Assembly (NCBI RefSeq): GCF_024170165.1
Contig: NZ_JALJXP010000016.1
Location: 62,001 to 126,000, forward strand
Source of the DNA: Pseudomonas nitroreducens
Lineage (GTDB): Bacteria > Pseudomonadota > Gammaproteobacteria > Pseudomonadales > Pseudomonadaceae
DNA length: 64,000 bases
Direction of reading: 5' to 3'
The notes under the pieces were generated by a model. The model was given only the letters and a program-made list of their open reading frames with translations. It had not been told where the DNA came from and ran no database searches. Every line of letters begins with the position of its first letter. Position 1 is the first letter of the stretch. The position numbers and the translations under genes are program-made. Positions 9,528 to 21,690 of the stretch are shown one piece after another.

Positions 9528-9955
9528 GAAGGGAAATACCACAGTGCTGAAACGGTTTCGTGGTCTCCCAAGGCAGATCGACCGTACAGACGTGACAAAG
9601 CCGCATCGGACGGGATTGGCCAACTCACGCGGGGTGAGTCCGGGCATCCTGTGATGCTGCTGTCATCGGTACGGTGATTTGTTCTTGGAAGTCCGATAGC
9701 AGAGGTTTTCCATGGGCTCGTGGCCCGGTTGCTCCTGCATTCTGGTTATCCCGACATCCTTGCCGGTCAGGAATCGCCGTCGCCTCCGGGTAGGAATTGA
9801 CGGTGAGCGAGCCTTCCCTTGTGGGGAACGCGACGCTTCATATAGTTGCTAGCCTAACGATCTATTCCGATGAGCTGCACTGACATACGTCAGATCGTCC
9901 GCGGAATGAAAGCGGGTGTCGCCTGAACGACACTTTGTAGACGCGGCCATAACGA
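9528..9955. other. Long 5' region of braB, no gene seen
   Basis: About 430 bases separate the braB start from the suc operon terminator. The braB frame stays open for another 40 codons upstream. A near-palindrome TGACATACGTCA lies at 9880-9891. No convincing -35/-10 pair was found by eye. The length leaves room for a leader or operator that senses branched-chain amino acids; the sequence does not prove one. Confidence 0.4.
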
Positions 9956-9981
9956 CAGAGGCCACCCGAAGGTGGCCTCTG
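9956..9981 (-). terminator. Terminator of the suc operon
   Basis: An 11-bp perfect stem (CAGAGGCCACC with its complement) closes a four-base loop that reads TTCG on the minus strand. It lies 28 bases after the sucD stop. The run of T after it is short, but the position and stem strength fit intrinsic termination of sucABCD. Confidence 0.75.
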
Positions 9982-10009
9982 TTGACGGACGGTCAGGTAA
10001 GCGAGGGGC

Positions 10010-10890
<881 letters not shown>

Positions 10891-10891
<1 letters not shown>

Positions 10892-12057
10892 TACTTACCC
10901 TCCGCGGCCTTGACGACTTGCTGGGCAGCGTCGGTCAGGCTGGTCGCCGCGATGATGTTCAGACCGCTTTCGGCCAGGACCTTGGCGCCGAGGTCGGCGT
11001 TGTTGCCTTCCAGACGAACGACAACCGGGATTTTCACGCCGACTTCTTTCACGGCGCCGATGATGCCTTCGGCAATCATGTCGCAGCGAACGATGCCGCC
11101 GAAGATGTTCACCAGAACGGCAGCGACGTTGCTGTCGGACAGGATGATCTTGAACGCTTCGGTCACGCGCTCTTTGGTGGCACCGCCGCCAACGTCGAGG
11201 AAGTTGGCCGGCTTGCCGCCGTGCAGGTTGACGATGTCCATGGTGCCCATGGCCAGGCCAGCGCCGTTGACCATGCAGCCGATGTTGCCTTCCAGCGCGA
11301 CGTAGTTCAGTTCCCACTTCTGCGCATGGGCTTCACGAGCGTCGTCCTGGGACGGGTCGTGCATGGCGCGCAGCTTGGGCTGACGGTACATGGCGTTGGA
11401 GTCGATGTTGATCTTGGCGTCCAGGCAGTGCAGGTTGCCGTCCTTCTTGATCACCAGCGGGTTCACTTCCAGCAGTGCCAGGTCGTAGTCCTGGAACAGC
11501 TTGGCCAGGCCCACGAAGATGTGGGTGAACTGCTTGATCTGGTCACCTTTGAGGCCCAGCTGGAAGGCCAGCTCGCGACCCTGGTAGGGCTGTGCGCCAA
11601 CCAGCGGATCGATGGTGGCCTTGAGGATCTTCTCAGGGGTCTCGTGCGCAACTTTCTCGATGTCCACGCCACCTTCGGTGGAGGCCATGAAGACGATGCG
11701 ACGGCTGGAACGGTCGACAACGGCGCCGAGGTACAGCTCCTTGTCGATGTCGGTGCAGGATTCCACCAGGATCTTGCTGACCGGCTGGCCGTTGGCGTCA
11801 GTCTGGTAAGTCACCAGACGCTTGCCCAGCCAGTTGGCGGCGAACGCCTTGGCGTCCTCTTTGCTCTTGACCAGCTTCACACCGCCCGCTTTACCGCGGC
11901 CACCGGCGTGTACCTGGGCTTTAACGACCCACTCGGTACCACCGATCTTTTCACAGGCTTCTGCGGCCTCTTCGGGTGTGTCGACGGCGAAGCCCTTGGA
12001 TACGGGCAGGCCGTACTCAGCGAACAGCTGCTTACCCTGATATTCGTGGAGATTCAT
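10891..12057 (-). CDS. sucC: Succinyl-CoA synthetase, beta subunit
   Basis: The 388-residue beta subunit carries the ATP-grasp domain (residues 1-240, with [12 protein letters not shown]) and the C-terminal domain with D-V-G-G-G-A-T near residue 267 and [10 protein letters not shown] near residue 321. The nucleotide-binding and phosphate-gripping regions are intact. Length matches E. coli SucC exactly. It overlaps sucD by one base and lies 160 bases after lpd. The gap holds two GC-rich hairpins, so RNA processing or partial readthrough between the 2-oxoglutarate dehydrogenase part and sucCD is possible. Confidence 0.98.
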
Positions 12058-12217
12058 GCTTGTCTACCGTTTTCGTCTTGGGTATTGCGCATTCGGCGCG
12101 GCGCTCGTGGCACCACGCCACCTGTGACCGAGTCCCCCTCGGGGGAGAAACGATCCGGCGGGATGGACGGCAGCCCCTCGCAAAAGACTGCCGCCCTCCC
12201 CGCCGTGGTCCCGTTCC

Positions 12218-13657
<1,440 letters not shown>

Positions 13658-13681
13658 TCAATCCTTATTCCGGTGAAGCGG

Positions 13682-13724
13682 ACGGCCCCTCGCGGGGCCG
13701 TCGTGTAGTACGGGGCCGTCGTGT
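13682..13724 (-). repeat. Intercistronic hairpin and direct repeat between sucB and lpd
   Basis: ACGGCCCC and its complement form an 8-bp stem with a four-base loop at 13682-13701. The adjoining 13-mer GGGGCCGTCGTGT is repeated at 13694-13706 and 13712-13724. No T-run follows. It probably acts as an RNA stability or processing element inside the operon. Confidence 0.6.
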
Positions 13725-13735
13725 GAACTGACGTA

Positions 13736-14968
13736 TCAGACGTCGAGCAGCAGGCGAGCCGGATCTTCCAGCAGATCCTTCATGGTGACCAGGAAGCTGA
13801 CCGCTTCCTTGCCATCGATCATGCGGTGATCGTAGGACAGTGCCAGGTACATCATCGGCAGGATCACGACCTGGCCGTTAACGGCCATCGGGCGCTCCTG
13901 GATCTTGTGCATGCCGAGGATGGCGGTCTGCGGCGGGTTGACGATCGGAGTCGACAGCAGGGAACCGAATACGCCACCGTTGGAAATGGTGAAAGTACCA
14001 CCGGTCATGTCTTCGATGGACAGCTTGCCGTCTTTGGCTTTCTTGCCGAAGGTGGCGATGCCGTTCTCGATCTCGGCCAGGCTCATGAACTCGGCGTTGC
14101 GCAGTACCGGTACGACCAGACCGCGGTCGCTGGAAACTGCTACGCCGATGTCCTGGTAGCCGTGGTAGACGATGTCGTTGCCGTCGATCGAGGCGTTGAC
14201 GCCCGGGAAGCGCTTCAGGGCTTCGGTGGCGGCCTTGACGAAGAAGGACATGAAGCCCAGGCGAACGCCGTTGTGCTTCTTCTCGAACAGGTCCTTGTAC
14301 TTGTTGCGCAGGTCCATGATCGGCTTCATGTTGACTTCGTTGAAGGTAGTCAGCATGGCCATGGAGGACTGGGCTTCGACCAGACGCTCGGCAACCTTGG
14401 CGCGCAGGCGGGTCATCGGTACGCGCTTCTCGACGCGGTCGCCAGCGGCGAATACCGGAGCAGCAGCGGCAGCGGGAGCCGCCGCCTTGGCGGCCGGAGC
14501 GGCAGCCGGGGCATTCTTCTTGGCTTCAACGGCAGCGACGACGTCTTCCTTGGTCACGCGACCGCCCTTGCCAGTGCCGGCCAGGCTGTTCGGGTCGATG
14601 CCGTTCTCTTCGGCCAGCTTGCGGGCGGCCGGCGAGAGGATGTTGTCGTCGCCAGCGGCGGCGGCCGGGGCAGCAGCGGCCGGAGCGGCAGCCGGAGCCG
14701 AGGCAGCAGCCGGAGCGGCAGCGGCAGCACCGCCTTCGCTCAGCTTGCCCAGCAGTTCGTTGGAGAGAACGGTGTCGCCTTCGTTCTTGACGATCTCAGC
14801 CAGGACGCCGTCGGCCTCGGCCAGTACTTCGATCACGACCTTGTCGGTCTCGATGTCGACGATCAGTTCGTCACGCTTGACGGCTTCACCGACCTTCTTG
14901 TGCCAGGTTGCGACGGTGCCGTCGGCAACCGATTCCGGGAAGGTTGGGGCTTTGATTTCGATAGCCAT
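13736..14968 (-). CDS. sucB: Dihydrolipoyllysine succinyltransferase, E2 of 2-oxoglutarate dehydrogenase
   Basis: The 410-residue protein begins with one lipoyl domain whose lipoyl-lysine lies in D-I-E-T-D-K-V-V (residue 43). An alanine/proline-rich linker follows, then the peripheral-subunit-binding domain (about residues 110-145), a second Ala-rich linker and the catalytic domain (about 180-410). The catalytic His is in S-Y-D-H-R-M-I-D-G near the C-terminus. SucB transfers the succinyl group to CoA and forms the 24-subunit core of the complex. AAGGAAACACACATA precedes the ATG. It lies 42 bases after sucA. Length is normal for the family. Confidence 0.98.
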   Translation of the reverse strand: MAIEIKAPTFPESVADGTVATWHKKVGEAVKRDELIVDIETDKVVIEVLAEADGVLAEIVKNEGDTVLSNELLGKLSEGGAAAAAPAAASAPAAAPAAAAPAAAAGDDNILSPAARKLAEENGIDPNSLAGTGKGGRVTKEDVVAAVEAKKNAPAAAPAAKAAAPAAAAAPVFAAGDRVEKRVPMTRLRAKVAERLVEAQSSMAMLTTFNEVNMKPIMDLRNKYKDLFEKKHNGVRLGFMSFFVKAATEALKRFPGVNASIDGNDIVYHGYQDIGVAVSSDRGLVVPVLRNAEFMSLAEIENGIATFGKKAKDGKLSIEDMTGGTFTISNGGVFGSLLSTPIVNPPQTAILGMHKIQERPMAVNGQVVILPMMYLALSYDHRMIDGKEAVSFLVTMKDLLEDPARLLLDV

Positions 14969-15010
14969 TATGTGTGTTTCCTTAAATTCGGTATCAACTG
15001 CGCGTTGGCG

Positions 15011-17842
15011 TTAAACGGTGAAGGCGTCCTGCAGCAGTTTTTCCTGCTGCTCGGCGTGCATCGAAGCGTAGCCGCAAGCCGGAGCTGCCGAGCCTTCGCG
15101 GCCCGCGTATTCCAGGTTGAGACCTTTCTTGTGCGCGGCGATGACACGACGCATGTGGTGCTGCGAGCAGAACCAGGCGCCCTGGTTCATCGGCTCTTCC
15201 TGGCACCAGACGATGTGCTTGAGGTTCTTGTACTGCGACAGTACCTCGGCCAGATCGTCCTCCGGGAAGGGATACAGCTGCTCGAGACGAACGATCGCGA
15301 TGTTCTCGAGACCTTCGGCACGACGCTTCTCCAGCAGGTCGTAGTAGACCTTGCCGCTACACAGCACGATGCGATCGACTTTCTTCGGATCCAGGCTGTC
15401 GATCTCGTTGATCACAGTCTGGAACGAACCGTCGGCCAGATCTTCCAGGGTGGAGATGGCCAGCTTGTGACGCAGCAGCGACTTCGGCGTCATCACGATC
15501 AGCGGCTTGCGCAGCGGACGGATCACCTGACGGCGCAGCATGTGGTAGACCTGGGCCGGGGTAGTCGGCACGCAGACCTGGATGTTCTGCTCGGCGCACA
15601 GCTGCAGGTAACGCTCCAGACGCGCGGAGGAGTGCTCCGGACCCTGGCCTTCGTAACCGTGCGGCAGCAGCATGGTCAGACCACACAGGCGTTGCCACTT
15701 GGTTTCGCCGCTGGTGATGAACTGGTCGATCACGACCTGCGCACCGTTGGCGAAGTCACCGAACTGCGCTTCCCACACCACGAGTGCATCCGGGGTGGTG
15801 GTGGCGTAGCCGTATTCGAACGCCAGTACAGCTTCTTCCGAGAGGTAGGAGTCGTACAGGCTGACGCGCGGCTGGCCGTCGAACAGGTTGGCCAGCGGGA
15901 TGTAGACCGAGTCGTCCTTCTGGTTGTGCAGCGCCGCGTGGCGGTGCGAGAAGGTGCCGCGGCCGACGTCCTGACCGGTCATGCGCACCGGGTGACCTTC
16001 GAACAGCAGGGTGGCGTAGGCCAGGTTCTCGGCGAAGCCCCAGTTGATCGGGAAGCCACCGGCAGCCATCTTGGCGCGGTCTTCGTAGATCTTCTGCACC
16101 TGACGCTGCATGACGAAGCCGTCCGGGGTTTCCAGCAGCTTGTTGGACAGGTCCTGCAGGGTCTTCAGGTCGCAACGGGTGTCGTGACGCGCGGTCCAGG
16201 CGTGACCGATGTACGGACGCCAATCGACGAAGAGCTCCTTGTTGGGCTCCTTCACCAGGCTCTTCACCACGTGCAGGCCGTTGTCGAGAGCGTCGCGGTA
16301 TTCGTCGACTTTCTCCTGGGCCTGCTCGGTGGTCTGCACGCCAGCGGCGATCAGCGCGTCGGCATACAGGTCACGGGTGGTGCGCTGCTTGGCGATCTGC
16401 TGGTACATCAGCGGCTGGGTGCCGCTCGGCTCGTCGGCCTCGTTGTGGCCGCGACGGCGGTAGCAGACCAGGTCGATGACCACGTCACGCTTGAACTGCA
16501 TGCGGTAATCGATGGCCAGCTGGGTCACGAACAGGACCGCTTCCGGATCGTCGCCATTCACATGGAAGATCGGCGCCTGGATCATCTTCGCCACGTCGGT
16601 CGCGTACTCGGTGGAACGAGCATCGTCCTGACGGCTGGTGGTGAAGCCGACCTGGTTGTTGATCACGATGTGGATGGTGCCGCCCGTCTTGTAAGCACGG
16701 GTCTGCGACATCTGGAAGGTTTCCATGACCACGCCCTGCCCCGCGAAGGCGGCATCGCCGTGGATGGAGATCGGCACAACCTTGTCGCCGCTGCCGTCTT
16801 TACGACGGTCCTGGCGAGCGCGTACCGAGCCCTCGACCACCGGGGAAACGATTTCCAGGTGCGAGGGGTTGAACGCCAGAGCGAGGTGGACTTCGCCGCC
16901 GGAGGTCATGACGTTGGAGGAGAAGCCCTGGTGGTACTTCACGTCACCCGAGCCCATCTCGACCAGCTTCTTGCCTTCGAACTCGTCGAACAGCTCGCGC
17001 GGGTTCTTGCCCAGGGTGTTGACCAGGACGTTCAGACGGCCGCGGTGGGCCATGCCGATGACGATTTCCTTCACGCCGTAGGAGCCGGAGCGCTGGATGA
17101 TCTCGTCAACCATCGGGATCAGGCTCTCGCCGCCTTCCAGGCCGAAGCGCTTGGTGCCCGGGTACTTGGTGCCCAGGTACTTTTCCAGGCCTTCGGCAGC
17201 GGTGAGGCGCTCGAGCAGGTGGGAACGGGCGTCGACAGAGTACGTCGGACGGCCGCGCACGCTTTCCAGGCGCTGGGCGAACCAGTGGCGTTGCTCGGAA
17301 TCGACGATGTGCATGAACTCGGCGCCGATGGTGCTGCAGTAGGTCTGCTTCAGCGCGTCGATGATTTCACGCAGGGTCGCTTCTTCCTTGCCGATGTAGA
17401 GCTCACCGGTACGGAAAGTAGTGTCGAGGTCTGCAGCGGTGAGCCCGTAGTGTTCGAGCGACAGATCGGAGGGAGCGGTACGCACCCAGAGACCCAGCGG
17501 ATCGAGCGATGCTGCCTGATGTCCACGCAGACGGTATGCCAGGATCAGACGCAGGACTTCAACCTGCTTTTTCTCGTGCTCGGTGCTTACGCTGCCAGCG
17601 GAAACAGGCGCAGCACGGCGCTGGTTCTTGGCCAGGAGTACGAAATGATCACGGATAGAGGAATGCGAGACGTCGGGGGCAGGATTGCCGTCGGCGGGGA
17701 GCTTCTGGAAGTACGTGCGCCACTCTTCTGGCACAGCGTTCGGGTCGTGCAGGTAGAGCTCGTAGAGCTCTTCGACGTAGGCAGCGTTTCCACCGGATAG
17801 ATGGGCACTGTTCCACATCCGCTGCATTACGCTTTCGTGCAT
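15011..17842 (-). CDS. sucA: 2-oxoglutarate dehydrogenase, E1
   Basis: The 943-residue thiamine diphosphate enzyme decarboxylates 2-oxoglutarate and hands the succinyl group to SucB. The N-terminal E1 tail that binds the E2 core is present (N-A-A-Y-V-E-E-L-Y near residue 20). The thiamine region includes G-M-A-H-R-G-R-L-N-V-L near residue 250 and G-D-D-P-E-A-V near residue 365. The transketolase-like pyrimidine-binding domain has G-T-F-S-H-R-H-A near residue 628. Length is typical (about 930-945). It is the first gene of the suc operon, 250 bases after sdhB on the same strand, so it may be read both from its own promoter and from the sdh transcript. Confidence 0.98.
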   Translation of the reverse strand: MHESVMQRMWNSAHLSGGNAAYVEELYELYLHDPNAVPEEWRTYFQKLPADGNPAPDVSHSSIRDHFVLLAKNQRRAAPVSAGSVSTEHEKKQVEVLRLILAYRLRGHQAASLDPLGLWVRTAPSDLSLEHYGLTAADLDTTFRTGELYIGKEEATLREIIDALKQTYCSTIGAEFMHIVDSEQRHWFAQRLESVRGRPTYSVDARSHLLERLTAAEGLEKYLGTKYPGTKRFGLEGGESLIPMVDEIIQRSGSYGVKEIVIGMAHRGRLNVLVNTLGKNPRELFDEFEGKKLVEMGSGDVKYHQGFSSNVMTSGGEVHLALAFNPSHLEIVSPVVEGSVRARQDRRKDGSGDKVVPISIHGDAAFAGQGVVMETFQMSQTRAYKTGGTIHIVINNQVGFTTSRQDDARSTEYATDVAKMIQAPIFHVNGDDPEAVLFVTQLAIDYRMQFKRDVVIDLVCYRRRGHNEADEPSGTQPLMYQQIAKQRTTRDLYADALIAAGVQTTEQAQEKVDEYRDALDNGLHVVKSLVKEPNKELFVDWRPYIGHAWTARHDTRCDLKTLQDLSNKLLETPDGFVMQRQVQKIYEDRAKMAAGGFPINWGFAENLAYATLLFEGHPVRMTGQDVGRGTFSHRHAALHNQKDDSVYIPLANLFDGQPRVSLYDSYLSEEAVLAFEYGYATTTPDALVVWEAQFGDFANGAQVVIDQFITSGETKWQRLCGLTMLLPHGYEGQGPEHSSARLERYLQLCAEQNIQVCVPTTPAQVYHMLRRQVIRPLRKPLIVMTPKSLLRHKLAISTLEDLADGSFQTVINEIDSLDPKKVDRIVLCSGKVYYDLLEKRRAEGLENIAIVRLEQLYPFPEDDLAEVLSQYKNLKHIVWCQEEPMNQGAWFCSQHHMRRVIAAHKKGLNLEYAGREGSAAPACGYASMHAEQQEKLLQDAFTV

Positions 17843-18025
17843 GCTTGGTCACCCTCGGTAAGGGGACTCCACCTGTGGAATCTCTGGCGCGAAGTCATAC
17901 ACAGCGACTTCAAGCCACCGATCCCCGCAGATAGTCCGGGTACCAGCCCGGATGCCCCTGCTGGTCATATATACGTTTTCAAAACAGGACCCCCGCTTTG
18001 TGGGCTTGGGTCCTAGGGACTGTAC

Positions 18026-18046
18026 CGCCGGACAATGTTCCGGCGG
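18026..18046. repeat. Hairpin between sdhB and sucA
   Basis: On the minus strand CCGCCGGA and TCCGGCGG pair around ACATTG. There is no T-run, so it is more likely a processing or stability hairpin, or a weak attenuator, between the sdh and suc transcripts than a full terminator. The rest of the 250-base gap shows a T/A-rich patch near 17967-17985 but no confident promoter. Confidence 0.5.
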
Positions 18047-18092
18047 CACAGGTGTCGCTCTTGCAATGATCTTTGGGCGCGAGGCCCTCAGA

Positions 18093-18800
18093 TCAAGTGC
18101 CGCTCTGCAGCAGCATGTTACGGATGTGACCGATTGCCTTGGTGGGGTTCAGACCCTTCGGGCAGACGTTCACGCAGTTCATGATCCCGCGGCAGCGGAA
18201 GACGCTGAACGGGTCATCCAGGCTCGCCAGGCGCGCCTGAGTTTCGGTGTCACGGCTGTCGGCCAGGAAGCGATAGGCCTGCAGCAGTGCGGCGGGACCC
18301 AGGAACTTGTCGGGGTTCCACCAGAACGACGGGCAGGAGGTCGAGCAGCAGGCGCACAGGATGCACTCGTACAGACCGTCCAGCTTCTCGCGTTCCTCCG
18401 GGCTTTGCAGACGTTCGATGGCCGGCGCTGCATATTTGTTCTGCAGGAACGGCTTCACGCTCTCGTACTGCTTGTAGAAGATGCGCATGTCGACGACCAG
18501 GTCACGGATGACCGGCAGGCCGGGCAGCGGGCGAATGACCAGCTTGCCGCCCTTCAGGCCAACGGCCGACAGGGGGGTGATGCAGGCCAGGCCGTTCTTG
18601 CCATTCATGTTCATACCGTCGGAACCGCACACGCCTTCACGGCAGGAACGACGGTAGGAGAAGCCCTCGTCCTGTTCCTTGATCAGCGCCAGCACGTCCA
18701 GGACCATGATGTCCTTGCCGTCGGTATCGACCTGGAAGTCCTGCATGTAAGGTGCAGCGTCCTTCTCAGGGTTGTAGCGGTAAACACTCACTTGCAACAT
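18093..18800 (-). CDS. sdhB: Succinate dehydrogenase iron-sulfur subunit
   Basis: The 235-residue subunit passes electrons from SdhA to ubiquinone. All three cluster motifs are intact: the 2Fe-2S ligands in S-C-R-E-G-V-C-G-S-D-G and the downstream C of G-L-A-C, the C-x2-C-x2-C run in C-I-L-C-A-C-C-S-T-S-C-P, and C-R-G-I-M-N-C-V-N-V-C-P-K. A GTG three codons upstream is possible. The ATG chosen gives the usual N-terminus M-L-Q-V-S-V and has TAAGGGTG, which includes the sdhA stop, at a good distance. It is the last gene of sdhCDAB. Confidence 0.97.
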   Translation of the reverse strand: MLQVSVYRYNPEKDAAPYMQDFQVDTDGKDIMVLDVLALIKEQDEGFSYRRSCREGVCGSDGMNMNGKNGLACITPLSAVGLKGGKLVIRPLPGLPVIRDLVVDMRIFYKQYESVKPFLQNKYAAPAIERLQSPEEREKLDGLYECILCACCSTSCPSFWWNPDKFLGPAALLQAYRFLADSRDTETQARLASLDDPFSVFRCRGIMNCVNVCPKGLNPTKAIGHIRNMLLQSGT

Positions 18801-18811
18801 GGCGGGCACCC

Positions 18812-20584
18812 TTAGTAAGTACGAACCTTGGGTTCGAATGCCGGAACAGTTTTCGGCGCGAAGTTGACGGCACGCTTGGCTACACGCTTCTCACCCGGGA
18901 AGTACAGGGTGTGGCACAGCCAGTTCTCGTCATCGCGCTCCTCGAAGTCTTCACGGGCATGCGCGCCGCGGGACTCTTTGCGGGCTTCGGCCGCAATCGC
19001 AGTGGCTTCGGCCACTTCGAGGAGGTTCTGCAGTTCCAGCGCTTCGATACGCGCCGTGTTGAATGCCTGGCTCTTGTCGTTGATCTTGACCGCGGCGATA
19101 CGCTCACGCAGATCAGCCAGCTGAGCGATACCTTTCTGCATGTACTCGCCGGTACGGAACACACCGAAGTAGTTCTGCATGCAGGATTGCAGCTCGCGCT
19201 TGAGCGGAGCGACTTCTTCGCCGCTGGTGCGCTCGTTCACGCCGTTCAGGCGCTTGAAAGCGGATTCCAGGTCGGACTCGGAAGCCTGGCGGTGCTCGAT
19301 ACCATCCTTGAGCGCCTTCTCCAGGTGCAGACCGGTGGCACGACCGAACACCACCAGGTCGAGCAGCGAGTTGCCGCCCAGGCGGTTGGCACCATGTACC
19401 GATACGCAAGCCACTTCGCCTACGGCGAACAGGCCTTCGATGATCTGCTCGTTGCCGTTGGCGTCCATGGTCAGGGCCTGGCCGTGGATGTTGGTGGCAA
19501 CGCCGCCCATCATGTAGTGGCAGGTCGGGATAACCGGGATCGGAGCGACAACCGGGTCAACGTGGGCGAAGGTCTTGGACAGTTCGCAGATGCCGGGCAG
19601 GCGGCTGTGCAGAACTTCTTCGCCGAGGTGGTCGAGCTTCAGCAGTACGTGGTCCTTGTTCGGGCCCACGCCGTTGCCGGCGATCACTTCTTTCACCATG
19701 GAGCGGGCAACCACGTCGCGGCCGGCCAGGTCTTTCGCGTTCGGAGCGTAACGCTCCATGAAGCGCTCGCCATGGGCGTTGATCAGGTAGCCACCTTCAC
19801 CGCGGCAGCCTTCGGTGACCAGTACACCAGCGCCGGCGATGCCGGTCGGGTGGAACTGCCACATCTCGATGTCCTGAACCGGCACGCCAGCGCGCAGGGC
19901 CATACCGATGCCGTCACCGGTGTTGATCAGGGCGTTGGTGGTGGAGGCGTAGATACGGCCGGCACCGCCAGTGGCCAGGACCACGGCTTTGGAGCGGATA
20001 TAAACGGTGTCGCCGGTTTCGATGTCGATGGCGATGACGCCAACCACATGACCGTCCTGGTTCTTCACCAGGTCAACCGCGTACCACTCATTAAGGAAGG
20101 AAGTACCGCTCTTCAGGTTGGCCTGATAGAGGGTGTGCAGCAGGGCGTGACCGGTACGGTCAGCCGCGGCGCAGGTACGGGCAGCCTGGCCACCCTTGCC
20201 GAAGTCCTTGGACTGGCCACCGAACGGACGCTGGTAGATACGGCCCTGCTCGGTACGGGAGAACGGCAGGCCCATGTGTTCCAGTTCGAACACGGCTTCC
20301 GGGCCGACGGAGCACATGTATTCGATAGCGTCCTGGTCACCGATGTAGTCGGAGCCCTTGACGGTGTCGTACATGTGCCAGCGCCAATCGTCGTTCGGGT
20401 CGGCCGAAGCGATGGCGCAGGTGATGCCGCCCTGGGCGGATACGGTGTGCGAACGGGTCGGGAAGACCTTGGTCACCACGGCGGTCTTGTGACCGCCCTG
20501 GGCCAGTTGCAGCGCAGCGCGCATGCCGGCGCCGCCACCACCCACGATGATGGCGTCGAAGGAAAGAGTACGAATGCTAGCCAT
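18812..20584 (-). CDS. sdhA: Succinate dehydrogenase flavoprotein subunit
   Basis: The 590-residue catalytic subunit oxidises succinate to fumarate on the cytoplasmic face of the membrane. It shows the FAD-binding G-G-G-G-A-G-M-R near residue 15, the covalent-FAD histidine in [10 protein letters not shown] near residue 45, and the substrate-binding H-P-T-G and R-G-E-G-G-Y segments. Length matches the family (588-590). It is spaced three bases from sdhD and eleven from sdhB, a tight operon. Confidence 0.98.
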   Translation of the reverse strand: MASIRTLSFDAIIVGGGGAGMRAALQLAQGGHKTAVVTKVFPTRSHTVSAQGGITCAIASADPNDDWRWHMYDTVKGSDYIGDQDAIEYMCSVGPEAVFELEHMGLPFSRTEQGRIYQRPFGGQSKDFGKGGQAARTCAAADRTGHALLHTLYQANLKSGTSFLNEWYAVDLVKNQDGHVVGVIAIDIETGDTVYIRSKAVVLATGGAGRIYASTTNALINTGDGIGMALRAGVPVQDIEMWQFHPTGIAGAGVLVTEGCRGEGGYLINAHGERFMERYAPNAKDLAGRDVVARSMVKEVIAGNGVGPNKDHVLLKLDHLGEEVLHSRLPGICELSKTFAHVDPVVAPIPVIPTCHYMMGGVATNIHGQALTMDANGNEQIIEGLFAVGEVACVSVHGANRLGGNSLLDLVVFGRATGLHLEKALKDGIEHRQASESDLESAFKRLNGVNERTSGEEVAPLKRELQSCMQNYFGVFRTGEYMQKGIAQLADLRERIAAVKINDKSQAFNTARIEALELQNLLEVAEATAIAAEARKESRGAHAREDFEERDDENWLCHTLYFPGEKRVAKRAVNFAPKTVPAFEPKVRTY

Positions 20585-20587
20585 GGA

Positions 20588-20956
20588 TCAGTTACCCCAG
20601 AGAATCTGCACACCCCAGACGAAGAATGCGAACATGGCCATGCCGCATACCGCCTGGACGAGGAAACGCACGACAGTCGCGGACTTGCCCAGCGCCATCG
20701 GAGTCAGGTAGTCGGTAGTGATGGTCCACATACCAACCCACGCGTGCACGCTCAGGGAAACCAGCGTCAACAGGCTGAAGATCTTCATCAGGCTGTGGGA
20801 GAACAGACCATGCCACTCGGCGTAGGTGATACCCGGGTGAGCGATCAGGAAGCCCAGCAGGAAGAGAACATAAGCCGCGAGAACGACCGCGGAGACGCGC
20901 TGGACCATCCAGTCATAGAGACCCGAACGCGACAAGTTAGTGACGTTAGTTACCAT
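20588..20956 (-). CDS. sdhD: Succinate dehydrogenase membrane anchor subunit
   Basis: The 122-residue protein has three membrane helices (about residues 18-38, 55-76 and 93-115). It holds the heme-b ligand His and the D-Y of the quinone site in the T-T-D-Y-L region. Two in-frame ATG codons six bases apart are possible starts. The second gives the family's usual M-V-T-N-V-T-N and overlaps the sdhC stop as ATGGTAA, which implies translational coupling. With SdhC it anchors SdhAB and binds ubiquinone. Confidence 0.95.
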   Translation of the reverse strand: MVTNVTNLSRSGLYDWMVQRVSAVVLAAYVLFLLGFLIAHPGITYAEWHGLFSHSLMKIFSLLTLVSLSVHAWVGMWTITTDYLTPMALGKSATVVRFLVQAVCGMAMFAFFVWGVQILWGN

Positions 20957-21336
20957 ACCCATACCCCCGCCAGAACGATCAGCACCACTGCGACAGCGAT
21001 GACGATTTTCGAACCACGCTTACCGCCTTCCAGTGTTTCGCCAATACCTGCGTCCATGACGAGGTGACGAATACCGGCTACCAGGTGGTACAGCAGCGCA
21101 GACAGCAGGCCCCAGATCACAAGCTTGACCAACGGATGGGTCAGACACGCCTTCACCTGCTCGAAGCTTTCTTCCGAAGCGAGGGAACGATCCAGTGCGA
21201 ACAGCAGCACTGCGATGCCCACGAACAGAATGACGCCAGAGATGCGGTGGAGAATCGACGTGTAAGCAGTGATAGGGAGTTGGATGGTCCTTAGGTCTAG
21301 GTTTACGGGTCGTTTGCTATTCACGGCTTTTTTCAC
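20950..21336 (-). CDS. sdhC: Succinate dehydrogenase cytochrome b556 subunit
   Basis: The 128-residue protein has three membrane helices. It carries the family motif S-I-L-H-R-I-S-G (residues 27-34) and the heme-ligand histidine in the Y-H-L-V-A-G-I-R-H segment near residue 90. The start is GTG with AGAAGGG eight bases upstream, and it gives the expected N-terminus. First gene of sdhCDAB; it diverges from gltA across a 354-base regulatory region. Confidence 0.96.
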   Translation of the reverse strand: MKKAVNSKRPVNLDLRTIQLPITAYTSILHRISGVILFVGIAVLLFALDRSLASEESFEQVKACLTHPLVKLVIWGLLSALLYHLVAGIRHLVMDAGIGETLEGGKRGSKIVIAVAVVLIVLAGVWVW

Positions 21337-21460
21337 ACTGAGAGCCCTTCTATGAATCAGGGCTAGTTGTCGGGAGGTGCACTTGTCAGGTACCCATCAC
21401 CTTCGGGAGTGACAACCACCAATCAAGCGAGGCCGGACGGCCCTTGGCGGCTGGTCGCCG

Positions 21461-21489
21461 AGTATAGACAGTTAGGCTCCTAATGACAA
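21461..21489 (-). promoter_or_regulatory. Sigma-70 promoter of sdhCDAB
   Basis: On the minus strand TTGTCA and TATACT are separated by exactly 17 bases, each one base off consensus. The start would be near 21454, about 115 bases before the sdhC GTG. Confidence 0.75.
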
Positions 21490-21603
21490 CGGAAAGACCT
21501 CCACCTAAGGACTAATTGCCGCACCCCCATAAAAGGCGTAAACAGGCAAATTTTTCCGGCAAAACAGGGGCTTGGAGGAGCCAAACTTCTCCGATTGTGC
21601 AAA

Positions 21604-21631
21604 TTGACATTCGGATTTATCTCTCTATAGT
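21604..21631 (+). promoter_or_regulatory. Sigma-70 promoter of gltA
   Basis: A consensus TTGACA is followed after 16 bases by TATAGT. Transcription would begin near 21638, leaving a leader of about 50 bases that contains the AGGAGG ribosome-binding site of gltA. Confidence 0.8.
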
Positions 21632-21690
21632 GGTGCGGGCCCTGCGTGGGGGGTCGTACAGATGATTTCAAGCATAAATAGGAGGCCATC

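Larger units (their letters stand above)
21337..21690. promoter_or_regulatory. Divergent sdhC / gltA control region
   Basis: This 354-base gene-free stretch holds one promoter for each direction, listed separately. The sdh transcript would have a 5' untranslated leader of about 115 bases and gltA one of about 50 bases. The sdh leader is long enough to be a target for iron- or carbon-responsive small RNAs, as known for sdh in other bacteria. No specific site was identified. Confidence 0.6.

Noticed and set aside
8214..9647. Longer form of braB with 40 additional N-terminal residues.
   Set aside because: The extra residues are basic and not part of the carrier family, which begins at M-K-V-L-K-G.
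8181..9677. A 498-codon open frame opposite braB, rich in Gln, Asp and His.
   Set aside because: Shadow of the carrier gene; no start site and no domain.
13826..17800. A 1324-codon open frame opposite sucB and sucA.
   Set aside because: Antisense shadow of two conserved enzymes; composition is typical of a reversed coding strand and no domain is visible.
17960..17990. TATATA-like patch upstream of sucA as a promoter.
   Set aside because: No acceptable -35 box lies 16-18 bases upstream on the minus strand, so it was not called.
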